DNA of 39,775 bases, from assembly GCA_034506335.1 (NCBI GenBank), contig JAPDPR010000035.1:1-39775 (forward strand). The letters run 5' to 3'. The DNA is from a candidate division KSB1 bacterium. Lineage in GTDB: Bacteria; Zhuqueibacterota; Zhuqueibacteria; JANLFK01; Oleimicrobiaceae. The position numbers and the translations under genes are program-made. The notes under the pieces are model-generated. The model worked only from the letters and a program-made list of their open reading frames with translations, ran no database searches and was not told the origin of the DNA. Within the stretch, counting starts at the first letter, position 1, and every line of letters begins with the position of its first letter. Of the stretch, positions 7,219-15,829 are shown piece after piece.

Positions 7219-7329
7219 GTCTTCGGGGCCAGGTGGAATTCCTGGCCGGCGGTGAAAGCCCGCGAGTCCTGCAGGGACCGAGCCGGTGCGATTCCGGCGC
7301 CGACGGTGATAGCCCGGATGGGAGAAGAC
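7219..7329 (+). ncRNA. FMN riboswitch (RFN element)
   Basis: The conserved RFN core elements occur in order: GGAATTCCTGGCCGGCGGT, AAAGCCCGCGAG, GAGCCGGTGCGATTCCGG, CCGACGGTGATAGCC and CGGATGGGAGAAGA. The closing stem P1 is formed by GTCTTC (7219-7224) and GAAGAC (7324-7329). The aptamer binds FMN and switches off riboflavin genes. It is followed by a terminator-like hairpin at 7375-7400 and the ribD-ribE-ribBA-ribH operon, so control is probably by premature termination. Confidence 0.97.
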
Positions 7330-7374
7330 ATGACAACAGGCGTTGCTGTGTACGCCGGACGCGGACAACTGGAG

Positions 7375-7407
7375 GGCCCCGGAACATTTGCTCTGGGGCT
7401 TGTTTGT
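7375..7407 (+). terminator. Riboswitch-controlled intrinsic terminator candidate
   Basis: GGCCCCGGA (7375-7383) pairs with TCTGGGGCT (7392-7400), giving a 9-bp stem (two G-U pairs) with an 8-nt loop, followed by TTGTTTG. It lies between the FMN aptamer and ribD, where the expression platform is expected. The U tract is interrupted, so efficiency is uncertain. I could not define the competing antiterminator. Confidence 0.65.
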
Positions 7408-7427
7408 ACTGAGCACACAGGCAGGAG

Positions 7428-8531
7428 ATGGGCGCCAGTAGCGATGAGTCATTTATGGCTACCGCGCTCAGGCTGGCGCGAAAAGGGCTGGGTTTCGTAA
7501 GCCCGAATCCGCTTGTCGGGGCGGTGGTCGTCAGGGGGGGGAAGATCGTGGGGCGTGGTTACCACGCGCGTTTCGGCGGCCCTCATGCCGAGGTAGTGGC
7601 CCTCAACGAAGCGGGCGAGGAAGCCAATGGAGCCACCCTCTACGTCACTCTCGAGCCGTGCGCGCACCAGGGCAAGACCCCTCCGTGCGTGGACGCTATC
7701 GTCGAGGCGGGCGTGGCGCGAGTCGTGGCCGGCATGCGCGACCCTAACCCGTTGGTGAACGGCAAGGGCATCGAGGCCCTAAGCAAACGAGGCATTGCCG
7801 TTACCGTTGGCGTGTGCGAAGAGGAGTGTCGCCGCTTGAATGAGGCCTACCTCAAGTACATCACTACGGGCATGCCCTTCGTCACCCTCAAGATCGCCCA
7901 GAGCCTGGATGGAAAAATCGCCACAGCTGCCGGACATTCCAAGTGGATTTCGTGTGAGCGGGCGCGTGCCCTGGTGCGGAAGTTGCGCGCCCAGTACGAC
8001 GCGATTCTGGTCGGTGCAGGAACTGTCTGCACCGACGATCCAGTCTTGACCCCGCTCGACAAGAGTGGGCCCATTCCAAAGCGCGTTGTTGTGGACGACC
8101 AGTTAGCCATCCCGCTTGATGCCCGCCTCCTGACCGACGAATATGCCACCAAGACGGTCGTGGTGACCACTACGCTTGCTTCAAGCGAGAAGATCCGCCG
8201 CATTGAGGAGCGAGGCGCAAAAGTCCTGGTCCTGGAACCCACGAACGGAGAGCGTATCTCGTTCGATGCCCTCTGGCACTCCTTGGCTCAGATGCAGGTC
8301 GCCTCTGTCCTCGTAGAGGGGGGCCAGCAAGTCTTCACCGAGGCGCTTCTCTCTGGGCAAGTCGACCGCGTGCTGATATTCGTAGCGCCGAAACTTTTGG
8401 GCGAGGGACTGGACGCCCTGGGGGACCTGGGCATTAGGAACGTTAACGCAGCCATTGAGATCGCCGACGTGTCCGTGAAGAAGGTGGGGAGCACCTTTCT
8501 GTTCAGCGGCCGGCCGGTCCGCAAGGCGTGA
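7428..8531 (+). CDS. ribD: Bifunctional riboflavin deaminase/reductase RibD
   Basis: RibD carries out the second and third steps of riboflavin synthesis from GTP: pyrimidine deamination, then NADPH-dependent ribosyl reduction. The 367-residue product has an N-terminal deaminase domain with SPNPLVGAVVV, the zinc motif HAE (53-55) and PCAHQGKTPPC (C78 and C87). It has a C-terminal reductase domain from about residue 150 (VTLKIAQSLDGKIATAAGHSK, SVLVEGGQQV). AGGAG lies directly against the ATG at 7428, an unusually short spacing. An in-frame ATG at 7455 would delete DESF, which aligns with the family N-terminus, so I keep 7428. It is the first gene of the FMN-riboswitch operon and overlaps the region upstream of ribE. 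Confidence 0.96.
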   Translation: MGASSDESFMATALRLARKGLGFVSPNPLVGAVVVRGGKIVGRGYHARFGGPHAEVVALNEAGEEANGATLYVTLEPCAHQGKTPPCVDAIVEAGVARVVAGMRDPNPLVNGKGIEALSKRGIAVTVGVCEEECRRLNEAYLKYITTGMPFVTLKIAQSLDGKIATAAGHSKWISCERARALVRKLRAQYDAILVGAGTVCTDDPVLTPLDKSGPIPKRVVVDDQLAIPLDARLLTDEYATKTVVVTTTLASSEKIRRIEERGAKVLVLEPTNGERISFDALWHSLAQMQVASVLVEGGQQVFTEALLSGQVDRVLIFVAPKLLGEGLDALGDLGIRNVNAAIEIADVSVKKVGSTFLFSGRPVRKA

Positions 8532-8539
8532 GGATTCAG

Positions 8540-9175
8540 ATGTTCACTGGACTCGTGGAAGAAGTAGGCGTCGTGTCGGCGGTTAACAAGACGGCTACTG
8601 GGATGGAGCTAGGTATCACGTGCGAATCTGTGGCCGATGGGCTGAAGGTGGGCGACAGTGTCGCGGTGGACGGCGTGTGCCTTACCGTAGTCGAGGTGGC
8701 GCCGAAGGCTTTTGCTGTGCAGGCAGTGGCCGAGACCCTTCGGCGCACGACGCTTGGGAATTACAGACGAGGATGGCGCGTTAACCTCGAACGGGCACTG
8801 CGCAGCGGCGACAGGCTGGGCGGGCACCTCGTGCAGGGACACGTGGACGATGTGGGAGAGGTGAAAAAGGTAACCCCAGGTGGGGAGGGGAAGGTGATGG
8901 AGGTGACCTTGCCAAGAAACCTTCGTCCATTTGTGGTGCCAAAAGGCTCCATCGCGGTGGATGGGGTGAGCCTCACCGTGGCCCGGCTAGAAGGCGCCAG
9001 CCTTGAGATCTGGTTAGTGCCCCATACGCTGAAAAGGACCACACTTGGCGAAAAGAGGCCGGGCGACCTGGTGAACCTTGAAGTGGACATTTTGGGCAAG
9101 TACGTAGCGCACATGCTGCAGAGGGCAGAGTTCCAGCCGTTGAGCATGGAGCGCTTGCATGAATGGGGCTATTAG
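8540..9175 (+). CDS. ribE: Riboflavin synthase, alpha chain
   Basis: The 211-residue enzyme dismutates two 6,7-dimethyl-8-ribityllumazine molecules to riboflavin. It begins with the almost invariant MFTGLVEEVG. It shows the two homologous barrel repeats, with VDGVCLTV, GDRLGGHLVQGHVD, then VDGVSLTV, TLGEKRPGDLVNLEVD. I chose ATG 8540 over an upstream GTG at 8528 because the conserved N-terminus begins there and GAGGA lies about 6 nt before it, overlapping the ribD stop. It is the second gene of the operon. Some systems name this gene ribC or ribB. Confidence 0.97.
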   Translation: MFTGLVEEVGVVSAVNKTATGMELGITCESVADGLKVGDSVAVDGVCLTVVEVAPKAFAVQAVAETLRRTTLGNYRRGWRVNLERALRSGDRLGGHLVQGHVDDVGEVKKVTPGGEGKVMEVTLPRNLRPFVVPKGSIAVDGVSLTVARLEGASLEIWLVPHTLKRTTLGEKRPGDLVNLEVDILGKYVAHMLQRAEFQPLSMERLHEWGY

Positions 9176-9193
9176 TGCCTGGGAGCCGACGGT

Positions 9194-10456
9194 ATGCCAG
9201 AAGTATTCGATTCAGTGGAAAGCGCCATAGAAGCGTACCGACGTGGTGACATCCTCATAGTGGTCGATGACGAGGATCGCGAGAATGAGGGCGACTTTGT
9301 CATGGCCGCGGAAAAGGTCACACCCGAAAAGATCAATTTTCTGGCCAAGTATGGACGGGGTTTGATCTGCGTGGCGATGACCGGTGAGCGTCTGGACGAG
9401 CTGGACCTGCAGCCGATGGTGACCGATAACACCGCACACCTGGGAACGATGTTCACCGTATCGGTTGACGCGCGGCGCAATACCACGACAGGTATTTCTG
9501 CCCAAGACCGGGCAGAGACGGTGCGTGCCCTGATTGACCCTGCGACCAAACCGCGCGACCTTGCCAGGCCAGGACATATCTTTCCGCTCCGGGCACAGCC
9601 CGGCGGTGTACTCAGCAGGGCAGGACACACTGAGGCGGCCGTAGACCTGGCGCGACTGGCCGGCCTGTATCCTGCGGGCGTGCTCTGCGAGATCATGGAC
9701 GAAGACGGCACTATGGCACGAGTGCCGCGTCTCCGCAAGCTCGCCAAGCGCTTTGGTTTGAAGATGATCACCGTGCGGGACCTGATCGAGTATCGCTCCC
9801 GTACCGAAGTGCTCGTCAAGAAGGTAGTCACCACTTCTTTCCCAACGAAATACGGCAGGTTTGTCCTACACCTGTACGAAAGCGCCATCGATGAGCACCA
9901 TCACCTGGCGGTAGTCAAAGGGGAGGTGAACACGGAAGAGCCGGTGCTGGTGCGTGTGCACTCCCAGTGTTTGACTGGCGACGTGTTTGGCTCTCTGCGC
10001 TGTGACTGCGGCGAGCAGCTGGAAAAAGCGCTCCAAGCCATCGAGAAAGAAGGCCGCGGCGTGCTGCTTTACATGCGCCAGGAAGGCCGCGGCATAGGAT
10101 TGGCAAACAAGTTGGTGGCCTATCGCCTGCAGGAGTTGGGGCGCGACACTGTGGAGGCAAACGAAGAGTTGGGCTTCAAAGCCGACCTGCGTGACTATGG
10201 CATAGGTGCGCAAATTCTGCGCGATCTGGGCATTAGAAAGATTCGCCTGCTAACCAACAACCCGCGCAAGATCATAGGTCTAACAGGACACGGGCTGGAG
10301 GTGGTGGAGCGCGTCCCCATCGAAGTGCCCCCCAATCCGGTCAATGCCGCCTACCTGGAGACGAAGCGCGACAAACTCGGCCATCTTATTCTACAGGCAG
10401 AAGGTGACCGTAGCCTCAACGAGGAGGAAATGGCCCTCTGCAGGTGTGTCAAGTAG
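9194..10456 (+). CDS. ribBA: Bifunctional 3,4-dihydroxy-2-butanone 4-phosphate synthase / GTP cyclohydrolase II
   Basis: This fused 420-residue enzyme supplies both precursors of riboflavin: the four-carbon unit from ribulose 5-phosphate, and the pyrimidine from GTP. The N-terminal half (1-200) has [18 protein letters not shown] (metal-binding acidic residues near 26-34) and [17 protein letters not shown]. The C-terminal half has the zinc ligands C259, C270 and C272 in [17 protein letters not shown], and RQEGRGIGL at 295-303. The cysteine spacing (11 and 2) matches E. coli RibA. The ATG at 9194 follows ribE by 18 bp. Both halves appear intact. Confidence 0.97.
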   Translation: MPEVFDSVESAIEAYRRGDILIVVDDEDRENEGDFVMAAEKVTPEKINFLAKYGRGLICVAMTGERLDELDLQPMVTDNTAHLGTMFTVSVDARRNTTTGISAQDRAETVRALIDPATKPRDLARPGHIFPLRAQPGGVLSRAGHTEAAVDLARLAGLYPAGVLCEIMDEDGTMARVPRLRKLAKRFGLKMITVRDLIEYRSRTEVLVKKVVTTSFPTKYGRFVLHLYESAIDEHHHLAVVKGEVNTEEPVLVRVHSQCLTGDVFGSLRCDCGEQLEKALQAIEKEGRGVLLYMRQEGRGIGLANKLVAYRLQELGRDTVEANEELGFKADLRDYGIGAQILRDLGIRKIRLLTNNPRKIIGLTGHGLEVVERVPIEVPPNPVNAAYLETKRDKLGHLILQAEGDRSLNEEEMALCRCVK

Positions 10457-10495
10457 GGCTTTGTTACGCATTGATTTGCGGAAAGTGGAGGGACA

Positions 10496-10963
10496 ATGCC
10501 GCTAACAACCGAGGGTTTGCTGAGCGCCAAGGACCGGTCATTCGCCATTGTGGTGAGCCGATTCAACGAGCTGATTTCCAAGCAGCTTCTGGAGGGAGCA
10601 CTGGACTGTTTGCGGCGTCATGGGGCTGCTGAAGATAAGGTCCATGTAGTGTGGGTTCCGGGTTCATTCGAAATACCCGCTGTGGCGCAGCGCCTTGCTG
10701 CTTCCAAGCGCTACGACGCGGTGATCTGCTTGGGGGCTGTGATTCGGGGTGCCACGCCCCACTTTGAGTATATCGCGGCAGAGGTGACCAAGGGCATCGC
10801 GCACGTGGGACTTACCACTGGAGTGCCGACCATTTACGGAGTGCTGACCCCGGATAACCTGGAGCAGGCTTTGGAACGGGCTGGTACCAAGGCCGGCAAT
10901 AAAGGGTGGCAAGCGGCTCTCAGTGCCATCGAGATGGCCGACCTGTTCGCACGCCTGGCGTAG
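10496..10963 (+). CDS. ribH: 6,7-dimethyl-8-ribityllumazine synthase
   Basis: The 155-residue enzyme condenses the RibA/RibD pyrimidine with the RibB product, making the substrate of riboflavin synthase. Family motifs are [30 protein letters not shown] (catalytic H89) and [16 protein letters not shown]. The start at 10496 has GTGGAGGG at good spacing. It completes a full GTP-to-riboflavin set except for the phosphatase step. A weak TATAAT box follows at 10970-10975, and the next gene begins 21 bp downstream. Confidence 0.97.
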   Translation: MPLTTEGLLSAKDRSFAIVVSRFNELISKQLLEGALDCLRRHGAAEDKVHVVWVPGSFEIPAVAQRLAASKRYDAVICLGAVIRGATPHFEYIAAEVTKGIAHVGLTTGVPTIYGVLTPDNLEQALERAGTKAGNKGWQAALSAIEMADLFARLA

Positions 10964-10984
10964 CAGGCCTATAATCACACTTCA

Positions 10985-13201
10985 ATGGCGAACTCTTTTT
11001 CCCTATCCCGGCGCCGAATGTTCAGATCGACACGTGACATACTCTTAATCTGCGTCTGCGCCTGCTCTACGCTCAGGGCGGCAGTGGGAGACTGGAAAAC
11101 CTTCACGTCCGTCAGCAGCGTGCGCACCTTGGTCAGGCACGGTTCTACAATCTACGCCGGGACAAGCGGGGGGTTAGTGCGCATGGACGGCGACGGGTCC
11201 ATCTTGATCCTCACCAACACGGAGGGGTTGCCCGCCAATGTAGTCACGGCGCTGGCGGTTGACGAGCGTGGCAACCTCTGGTTGGGCACGGCCTCCGGCA
11301 CGCTGGCGTTCGTGACGGCTGAGGGTACGGTGAAGGCGGTGGTCAATGACTACCGGGGGCACTCCGTCAATGATTTGCAGGCGGTGGGAGACTCACTCTT
11401 CGTTGCGCTCGATTTCGGCGTAAGCCTTTATGACCTGAAGAGGCGCGAAGTAAAGGAGAACTACAAACGCCTGGGTCTCGCGCTCGACTGGAATACGAGC
11501 GCCACGGCCTTGTTGGTGGTAGGGGAGGAGATTTGGGTTGCGACGCCTTCCGGGCTGGCGCATGCCAATCTTCGTTCCCCAAATCTCATGGATCCACAAT
11601 TCTGGACCAACGTCCGCATGAGCAATGGGCTGCCTTCGAACAAGGTAACCGCGCTTACTCATCACTTGGGTGCGCTTTACGTTGGCACTGCAGCAGGGAT
11701 TGTGCGCGGCTCAATGGAGGGGTGGACACACGTCGGGCTTGCAGGCCTGGAGGTCACTGATATCAGCGCCGGCGGTGACTCCTTGCTCGTGGGTACCACC
11801 CAAGGGGTCTTCACGATCGCATCCGACGGAACCGTGCGTCAGAAGCCGTGGGCGCCGTGGGGGCGCACGGCGGTCCTTATCGACCACCAGGGTAGGTTAT
11901 GGCTTGGCAGTGAGAGCCAGGGTCTCCATCAGTTCGTGGAAGAAGAACAGACGTGGCGAAAACTGCGCGTCAACGCTCCAGAGGTGGAGGTCTTTAGCGC
12001 GCTGGCCATAGATGCAAACGGCAGTCTTTGGGGTGCCTCTGGGGCCGACGGCATAGTGGCGTTCCGGAAGGGGCAGTGGACCACCCTTACGGCACAGGAT
12101 GGGCTGACCATCGCGGGACACCGCGCCGTAGTGGTGGACCATCAGAACCGAAAGTGGTTTGGCACAGCTGGGCGCGGCGTCACCATTGTCGAAGAGGTAG
12201 GGGAATGGTTCCGGTTCACGCACATTGATACCACCGGTGGGCGGCTCTCTGGGAGCGACACGCCCATCAACGTTATCGCCGAACGGTTGGTTCTTGACCG
12301 TGAAGGCAACGTCTGGATTCTGAATAAGTATGCGGCTAACCGCAAGCCGCTGGCGGTGGTCAGCCCCATAGGTCAGTGGCAGTACTTCTCGCTTAGCGAT
12401 GGCATCCGGGAGACGGCGGTCAGCTGCATGGCGATAGACCAGCGTGGATGGAAGTGGATCGGCCATGAGCGCGAGGGAGTGGTTGTGCTGGATGATGGAG
12501 GTACGCCATTTGACAAGAGCGACGACTCGATCCGTGGTACCTTGACCACTGCCGATGGCCTCTTTAGCAATTCTATCCGCTCCATCGCAGTAGACAGCGA
12601 TGGCGTGGTGTGGATCGGTACCAACCAGGGACTGAACTACTGGTTCGAGGGGAGCGTCGGGGGAAGGGGCGGCCTCCTGAGCGATGACATCAACGTGATT
12701 GCCGTGGACTTTCGCAACAACAAGTGGATCGGCACCTCCGCAGGTGTGAGTGTGTTGTCGTGGGACAGCTATACGTGGACGCACTATTCCACCGACAATA
12801 GCCCTTTGGTCGGCAACAATGTGCAGTGTTTTGCGTTTGACCCGTACACCGGGTATGTGTACGTCGGCACCGAAAGCGGACTCTCCCGGCTGGAGACGCC
12901 CTACACTCCGCCTAAACCTGACTTGTCCGAGGTTCTATCCTACCCCAATCCGTTTGTGATCAAGACTGGGCAGGAGCGTTTCCACATTCATAACTTGGCA
13001 GATGGGTCTACTGTGCGAGTTCTCACTCCTGAGGGCCTTCTGGTGAGGTATTTTAGTCAGCAACAGATCCCAGGTTCCTGGGTGGAGTGGGACGGGCGCA
13101 ATGACCGAGGTGAAGAAGTTGCCACCGGGGTGTATCTTTACGTGATATATACTGAGTCTGGACTCCGACACGTGGGTAAGGTCGCTGTAGTACGACATTA
13201 G
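10985..13201 (+). CDS. Secreted two-component-regulator-type propeller protein with FlgD-like C-terminal domain
   Basis: The product is 738 residues. An N-terminal signal sequence (DILLICVCACSTLRAAV) precedes many repeats ending in GLPANVVTALAVDERGNLWLGT-like units, such as GLPSNKVTAL, DANGSLWG and DSDGVVWIGTNQGL. These are the seven-bladed propeller repeats found in sensors of hybrid two-component systems. Here they are not followed by a membrane helix or kinase. Instead the last 90 residues (SYPNPF, VEWDGRNDRGEEVATGVYLY) form a FlgD-like/sorting-type domain common on secreted proteins of the FCB group. It is probably exported and extracellular or surface attached. The start is uncertain: no Shine-Dalgarno precedes ATG 10985, and ATG 11018 is in frame and also leaves a signal peptide. 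The function is unknown. Confidence 0.85.
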   Translation: MANSFSLSRRRMFRSTRDILLICVCACSTLRAAVGDWKTFTSVSSVRTLVRHGSTIYAGTSGGLVRMDGDGSILILTNTEGLPANVVTALAVDERGNLWLGTASGTLAFVTAEGTVKAVVNDYRGHSVNDLQAVGDSLFVALDFGVSLYDLKRREVKENYKRLGLALDWNTSATALLVVGEEIWVATPSGLAHANLRSPNLMDPQFWTNVRMSNGLPSNKVTALTHHLGALYVGTAAGIVRGSMEGWTHVGLAGLEVTDISAGGDSLLVGTTQGVFTIASDGTVRQKPWAPWGRTAVLIDHQGRLWLGSESQGLHQFVEEEQTWRKLRVNAPEVEVFSALAIDANGSLWGASGADGIVAFRKGQWTTLTAQDGLTIAGHRAVVVDHQNRKWFGTAGRGVTIVEEVGEWFRFTHIDTTGGRLSGSDTPINVIAERLVLDREGNVWILNKYAANRKPLAVVSPIGQWQYFSLSDGIRETAVSCMAIDQRGWKWIGHEREGVVVLDDGGTPFDKSDDSIRGTLTTADGLFSNSIRSIAVDSDGVVWIGTNQGLNYWFEGSVGGRGGLLSDDINVIAVDFRNNKWIGTSAGVSVLSWDSYTWTHYSTDNSPLVGNNVQCFAFDPYTGYVYVGTESGLSRLETPYTPPKPDLSEVLSYPNPFVIKTGQERFHIHNLADGSTVRVLTPEGLLVRYFSQQQIPGSWVEWDGRNDRGEEVATGVYLYVIYTESGLRHVGKVAVVRH

Positions 13202-13217
13202 TGCCCCCCATGCCGTT

Positions 13218-14948
13218 ATGCTCAAAAGGCTCTACATCAAGAACTATGCGCTGCTGGACGAAGTGGAGGTGGAGTTCGGGCCTGGCCTGAACATCATTAC
13301 CGGAGAGACAGGCGCCGGCAAGTCCATCATCATAGACGCGCTGAGCACCGTGCTTGGGGAGAAGGCGGAGGTGGAGGTTATCCGGGCCGGGGCAGACAAG
13401 GCGGTGATCGAGGGGATTTTCCTCGTCTCGCACCTTCCGGACGTGAGGGCTTTCCTGGCTGACAACGCGTTGGATGACGGGGCGGATGAGCTCATTGTGC
13501 GGCGTGAGCTGCACTTGTCTGGACGAAGTAGGGCGTTCGTCAACGATAACCCGGTGCCACTCAAGGTGCTGGAAGAACTCGGCGATCTGTTGGTGGACTT
13601 GCACGGGCAGCACGAGCACCAGTCGCTCCTGCGCGTACGGGAACACCTTCTGTACTTAGATGCCTTTGCCCAGCTGGAAAGAGAGAGAGAGACGGTACGG
13701 AGACAGTACGAGCACGTCCAGAGGCTTGCTCGAGACTTAGAGGAGTTGAGAGAACAGGCGCGGCAACGCGCGGAAAAGCGGGCGCTGTTTGAGTTTCAGC
13801 TCAAAGAGATCCAAGCTGTGAATCCAGAGAAGGATGAGGACCAGCTTTTGGAGCGGGAAGAGTCGCTGGCCCGCAATCGCGAACGTCTGTTTGCCCTCAC
13901 GGAGGAAATCTGCCAGCTTCTTTACGAAGGTGAGGGCGCGGCAAGCGAGCGTTTGCACCGCTGCACCTCTTTGCTGGAGGAGCTCCGTGGGATTGACGAC
14001 TCATTTGCTGCTCTGGTAGAGATGTGCGAATCTGCACGCATTGCCGCCGAGGAGATTGCCAAGACAGCGCGGGCATACCAGAGCAGGATCGACTTCTCTC
14101 CCTCCCGGCTTGAAGAAATCCACGAACGCTTAGCCCGCCTGAATGGTCTGAAGAAGCGCTATGGCGGTACGCTGGATGCGGTGTTGGAGCACAAAGAGAT
14201 GTTGGTCCGCGAGCTCGCGCTGTGGGAGAACCAGGAGGAACAGATCGCCACTGCTGAACTGCGTCTGCGGGAGGAAAAGGAGCGGCTCGCAGAACTGTGT
14301 GTGGCCCTTTCTGAACGGCGACGCCAGGCGAGCTCGCTCCTGGAGCAGCGCGTGGTGGCAGAATTGGCCAATTTGGGCATCCAGCGTGCCTCGTTCATGG
14401 TGCAAATTCAATGGGAGGAGAATGCGGCGGGTCTTGTGGAGGCCGAGGGGAAGCGCTATCGTGTCACCCCACGAGGGTTGGATGATGTGGAGTTTTTCAT
14501 TTCCACTAATCCAGGGGAGCCGGTGCGGCCTTTGGCGAAAGTGGCCTCGGGAGGGGAGATCTCCCGCATCATGCTGGCGCTCAAGTCGGTGCTGGCGGGA
14601 CTGGACCGGGTCCCGGTGCTGATCTTCGACGAGATCGACATCGGTATTTCGGGCAGAGTGGCGCAGGTGGTGGGCCGAAGTCTGCGGAGCCTGGGGCGCA
14701 GCCACCAGGTCATCTCCATTACGCATCTCCCGCAAATCGCCAGCATGGGGGACCGGCATTATGTGGTCGAGAAGAGGGTTGAAGGGGACCGTACCCACAC
14801 TACGGTGCGGACCCTGAGGGAAGAGGAACGCCCGGCCGAGATCGCCAAGCTGTTGGGGGGCGAGACTGTGACCGAGGCGCATCTAGAAGGGGCGCGCGAG
14901 TTGTTGGCGCAGGCCAACAGCTCGCCAGGCGAAGAAGCTGGGCTTTGA
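13218..14948 (+). CDS. recN: DNA repair ATPase RecN
   Basis: RecN is an SMC-like ATPase acting in double-strand-break repair. The 576-residue product has Walker A GETGAGKS at 29-36. A long charged coiled-coil middle spans about 150-400. The ABC signature ASGGEISRIMLALKSVL is near 446, and Walker B LIFDEIDIGISG is near 468. It also has the conserved VDLHGQHEHQSLL after the first lobe. Length is normal for RecN. It starts 17 bp after the propeller gene and ends 31 bp before the next gene, so it is probably part of a read-through unit. A LexA box was not evident. Confidence 0.96.
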   Translation: MLKRLYIKNYALLDEVEVEFGPGLNIITGETGAGKSIIIDALSTVLGEKAEVEVIRAGADKAVIEGIFLVSHLPDVRAFLADNALDDGADELIVRRELHLSGRSRAFVNDNPVPLKVLEELGDLLVDLHGQHEHQSLLRVREHLLYLDAFAQLERERETVRRQYEHVQRLARDLEELREQARQRAEKRALFEFQLKEIQAVNPEKDEDQLLEREESLARNRERLFALTEEICQLLYEGEGAASERLHRCTSLLEELRGIDDSFAALVEMCESARIAAEEIAKTARAYQSRIDFSPSRLEEIHERLARLNGLKKRYGGTLDAVLEHKEMLVRELALWENQEEQIATAELRLREEKERLAELCVALSERRRQASSLLEQRVVAELANLGIQRASFMVQIQWEENAAGLVEAEGKRYRVTPRGLDDVEFFISTNPGEPVRPLAKVASGGEISRIMLALKSVLAGLDRVPVLIFDEIDIGISGRVAQVVGRSLRSLGRSHQVISITHLPQIASMGDRHYVVEKRVEGDRTHTTVRTLREEERPAEIAKLLGGETVTEAHLEGARELLAQANSSPGEEAGL

Positions 14949-14978
14949 CCCGGCACACTGCTCAGGAGGGCCCAAGCT

Positions 14979-15803
14979 ATGCACAAGTTCCGGGCGCTAT
15001 TCGTGATTGCGGTAGGGGTGGCATTGGCCACCTGCGGTGGGCGGCGGCAGGCCACGGTTCCACCAGAAGCAGACGAGCAGTACCGCAGTCGCATCCTGGC
15101 GCTTCTCGAAGCCGATACGTTAAGTGGGCAAAGGGAGGCAGGAAGCGGCATTGCGACAGAGGCCGTCCCAAAGCAGCAGGTGCCGGAAAGGACCGGCGGA
15201 AAGACGGAACAGGGCGCTGCCCCATTGGCAGAAAGCTTGTACATGTCCGCGCAAAGCCGCTACCAAGAACTACAAGCCAGGCTGCGGGCACGTCAGGCCA
15301 CCGTGGATAGTCTGAAGCGCGTACTTGCCGCAGCAGACCAGGAGATAAGGCGGCTCAACCAGGAGGTCCAGACAGCCAAGACTGCCCCGACCAGAGCTCC
15401 TGCCGCTGTGGCCCGGACGAACAGCGGGGGAACCTACGAGGAGCGCTACCAGGCCGCCCTGCGGCTAACCCAAGGACAGCAGTTGCGTCGGGCTATCGGA
15501 GAGTTCGAAGCCCTCATTTCCGAAAACCCAGTTCATTCGCTGGCAGACAATTGCCAGTACTGGATTGGACAATGCTACTACGACCTTGGCCAGTATGACC
15601 AAGCGATAGCCGAGTTCCTCAAAGTCTTTTCTTTCGCTGCCACGGACAAGTACGACGACGCGCACCTGATGATTTGCAAGTCTTACGTTGCCCTGGGCGA
15701 GCGCGAGGCAGCGCGTGTGGAACTGAGGAGTTTCTTGCTTCACCACCCTCGGAGTGAATACCGCCAGACAGCAGAGGCCATGCTTCGTACCCTCTCCCGG
15801 TAG
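14979..15803 (+). CDS. CpoB/YbgF-like periplasmic TPR coiled-coil protein
   Basis: The 274-residue product starts with MHKFRALFVIAVGVALATCGG. This resembles a lipoprotein signal, although Thr before Cys19 is unusual for a lipobox. A coiled coil runs from about 85 to 130. TPR repeats fill the C-terminus (RRAIGEFEALISENP, YWIGQCYYDLGQYDQAIAEF, SYVALGEREAARVELRSFLLHHP). This layout matches YbgF/CpoB-type proteins that link outer-membrane constriction and peptidoglycan synthesis, but there are no tol or pal genes next to it. It lies between recN and dnaE (26 bp before dnaE). The precise role is inference. Confidence 0.85.
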   Translation: MHKFRALFVIAVGVALATCGGRRQATVPPEADEQYRSRILALLEADTLSGQREAGSGIATEAVPKQQVPERTGGKTEQGAAPLAESLYMSAQSRYQELQARLRARQATVDSLKRVLAAADQEIRRLNQEVQTAKTAPTRAPAAVARTNSGGTYEERYQAALRLTQGQQLRRAIGEFEALISENPVHSLADNCQYWIGQCYYDLGQYDQAIAEFLKVFSFAATDKYDDAHLMICKSYVALGEREAARVELRSFLLHHPRSEYRQTAEAMLRTLSR

Positions 15804-15829
15804 AATGGCGGGGTAAAGAGCAGAGAGCG

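Noticed and set aside
10946-10975. Promoter with a TATAAT box between ribH and the propeller gene
   Set aside because: The -10 is perfect, but the best -35 (TTCGCA) matches only four of six bases and the spacer is 18 bp, so I do not list it as a feature.
11897-12784. A 295-codon antisense frame in the propeller gene
   Set aside because: It lies wholly opposite the propeller repeats and shows no domain signature. It reflects codon periodicity of a GC-rich gene.
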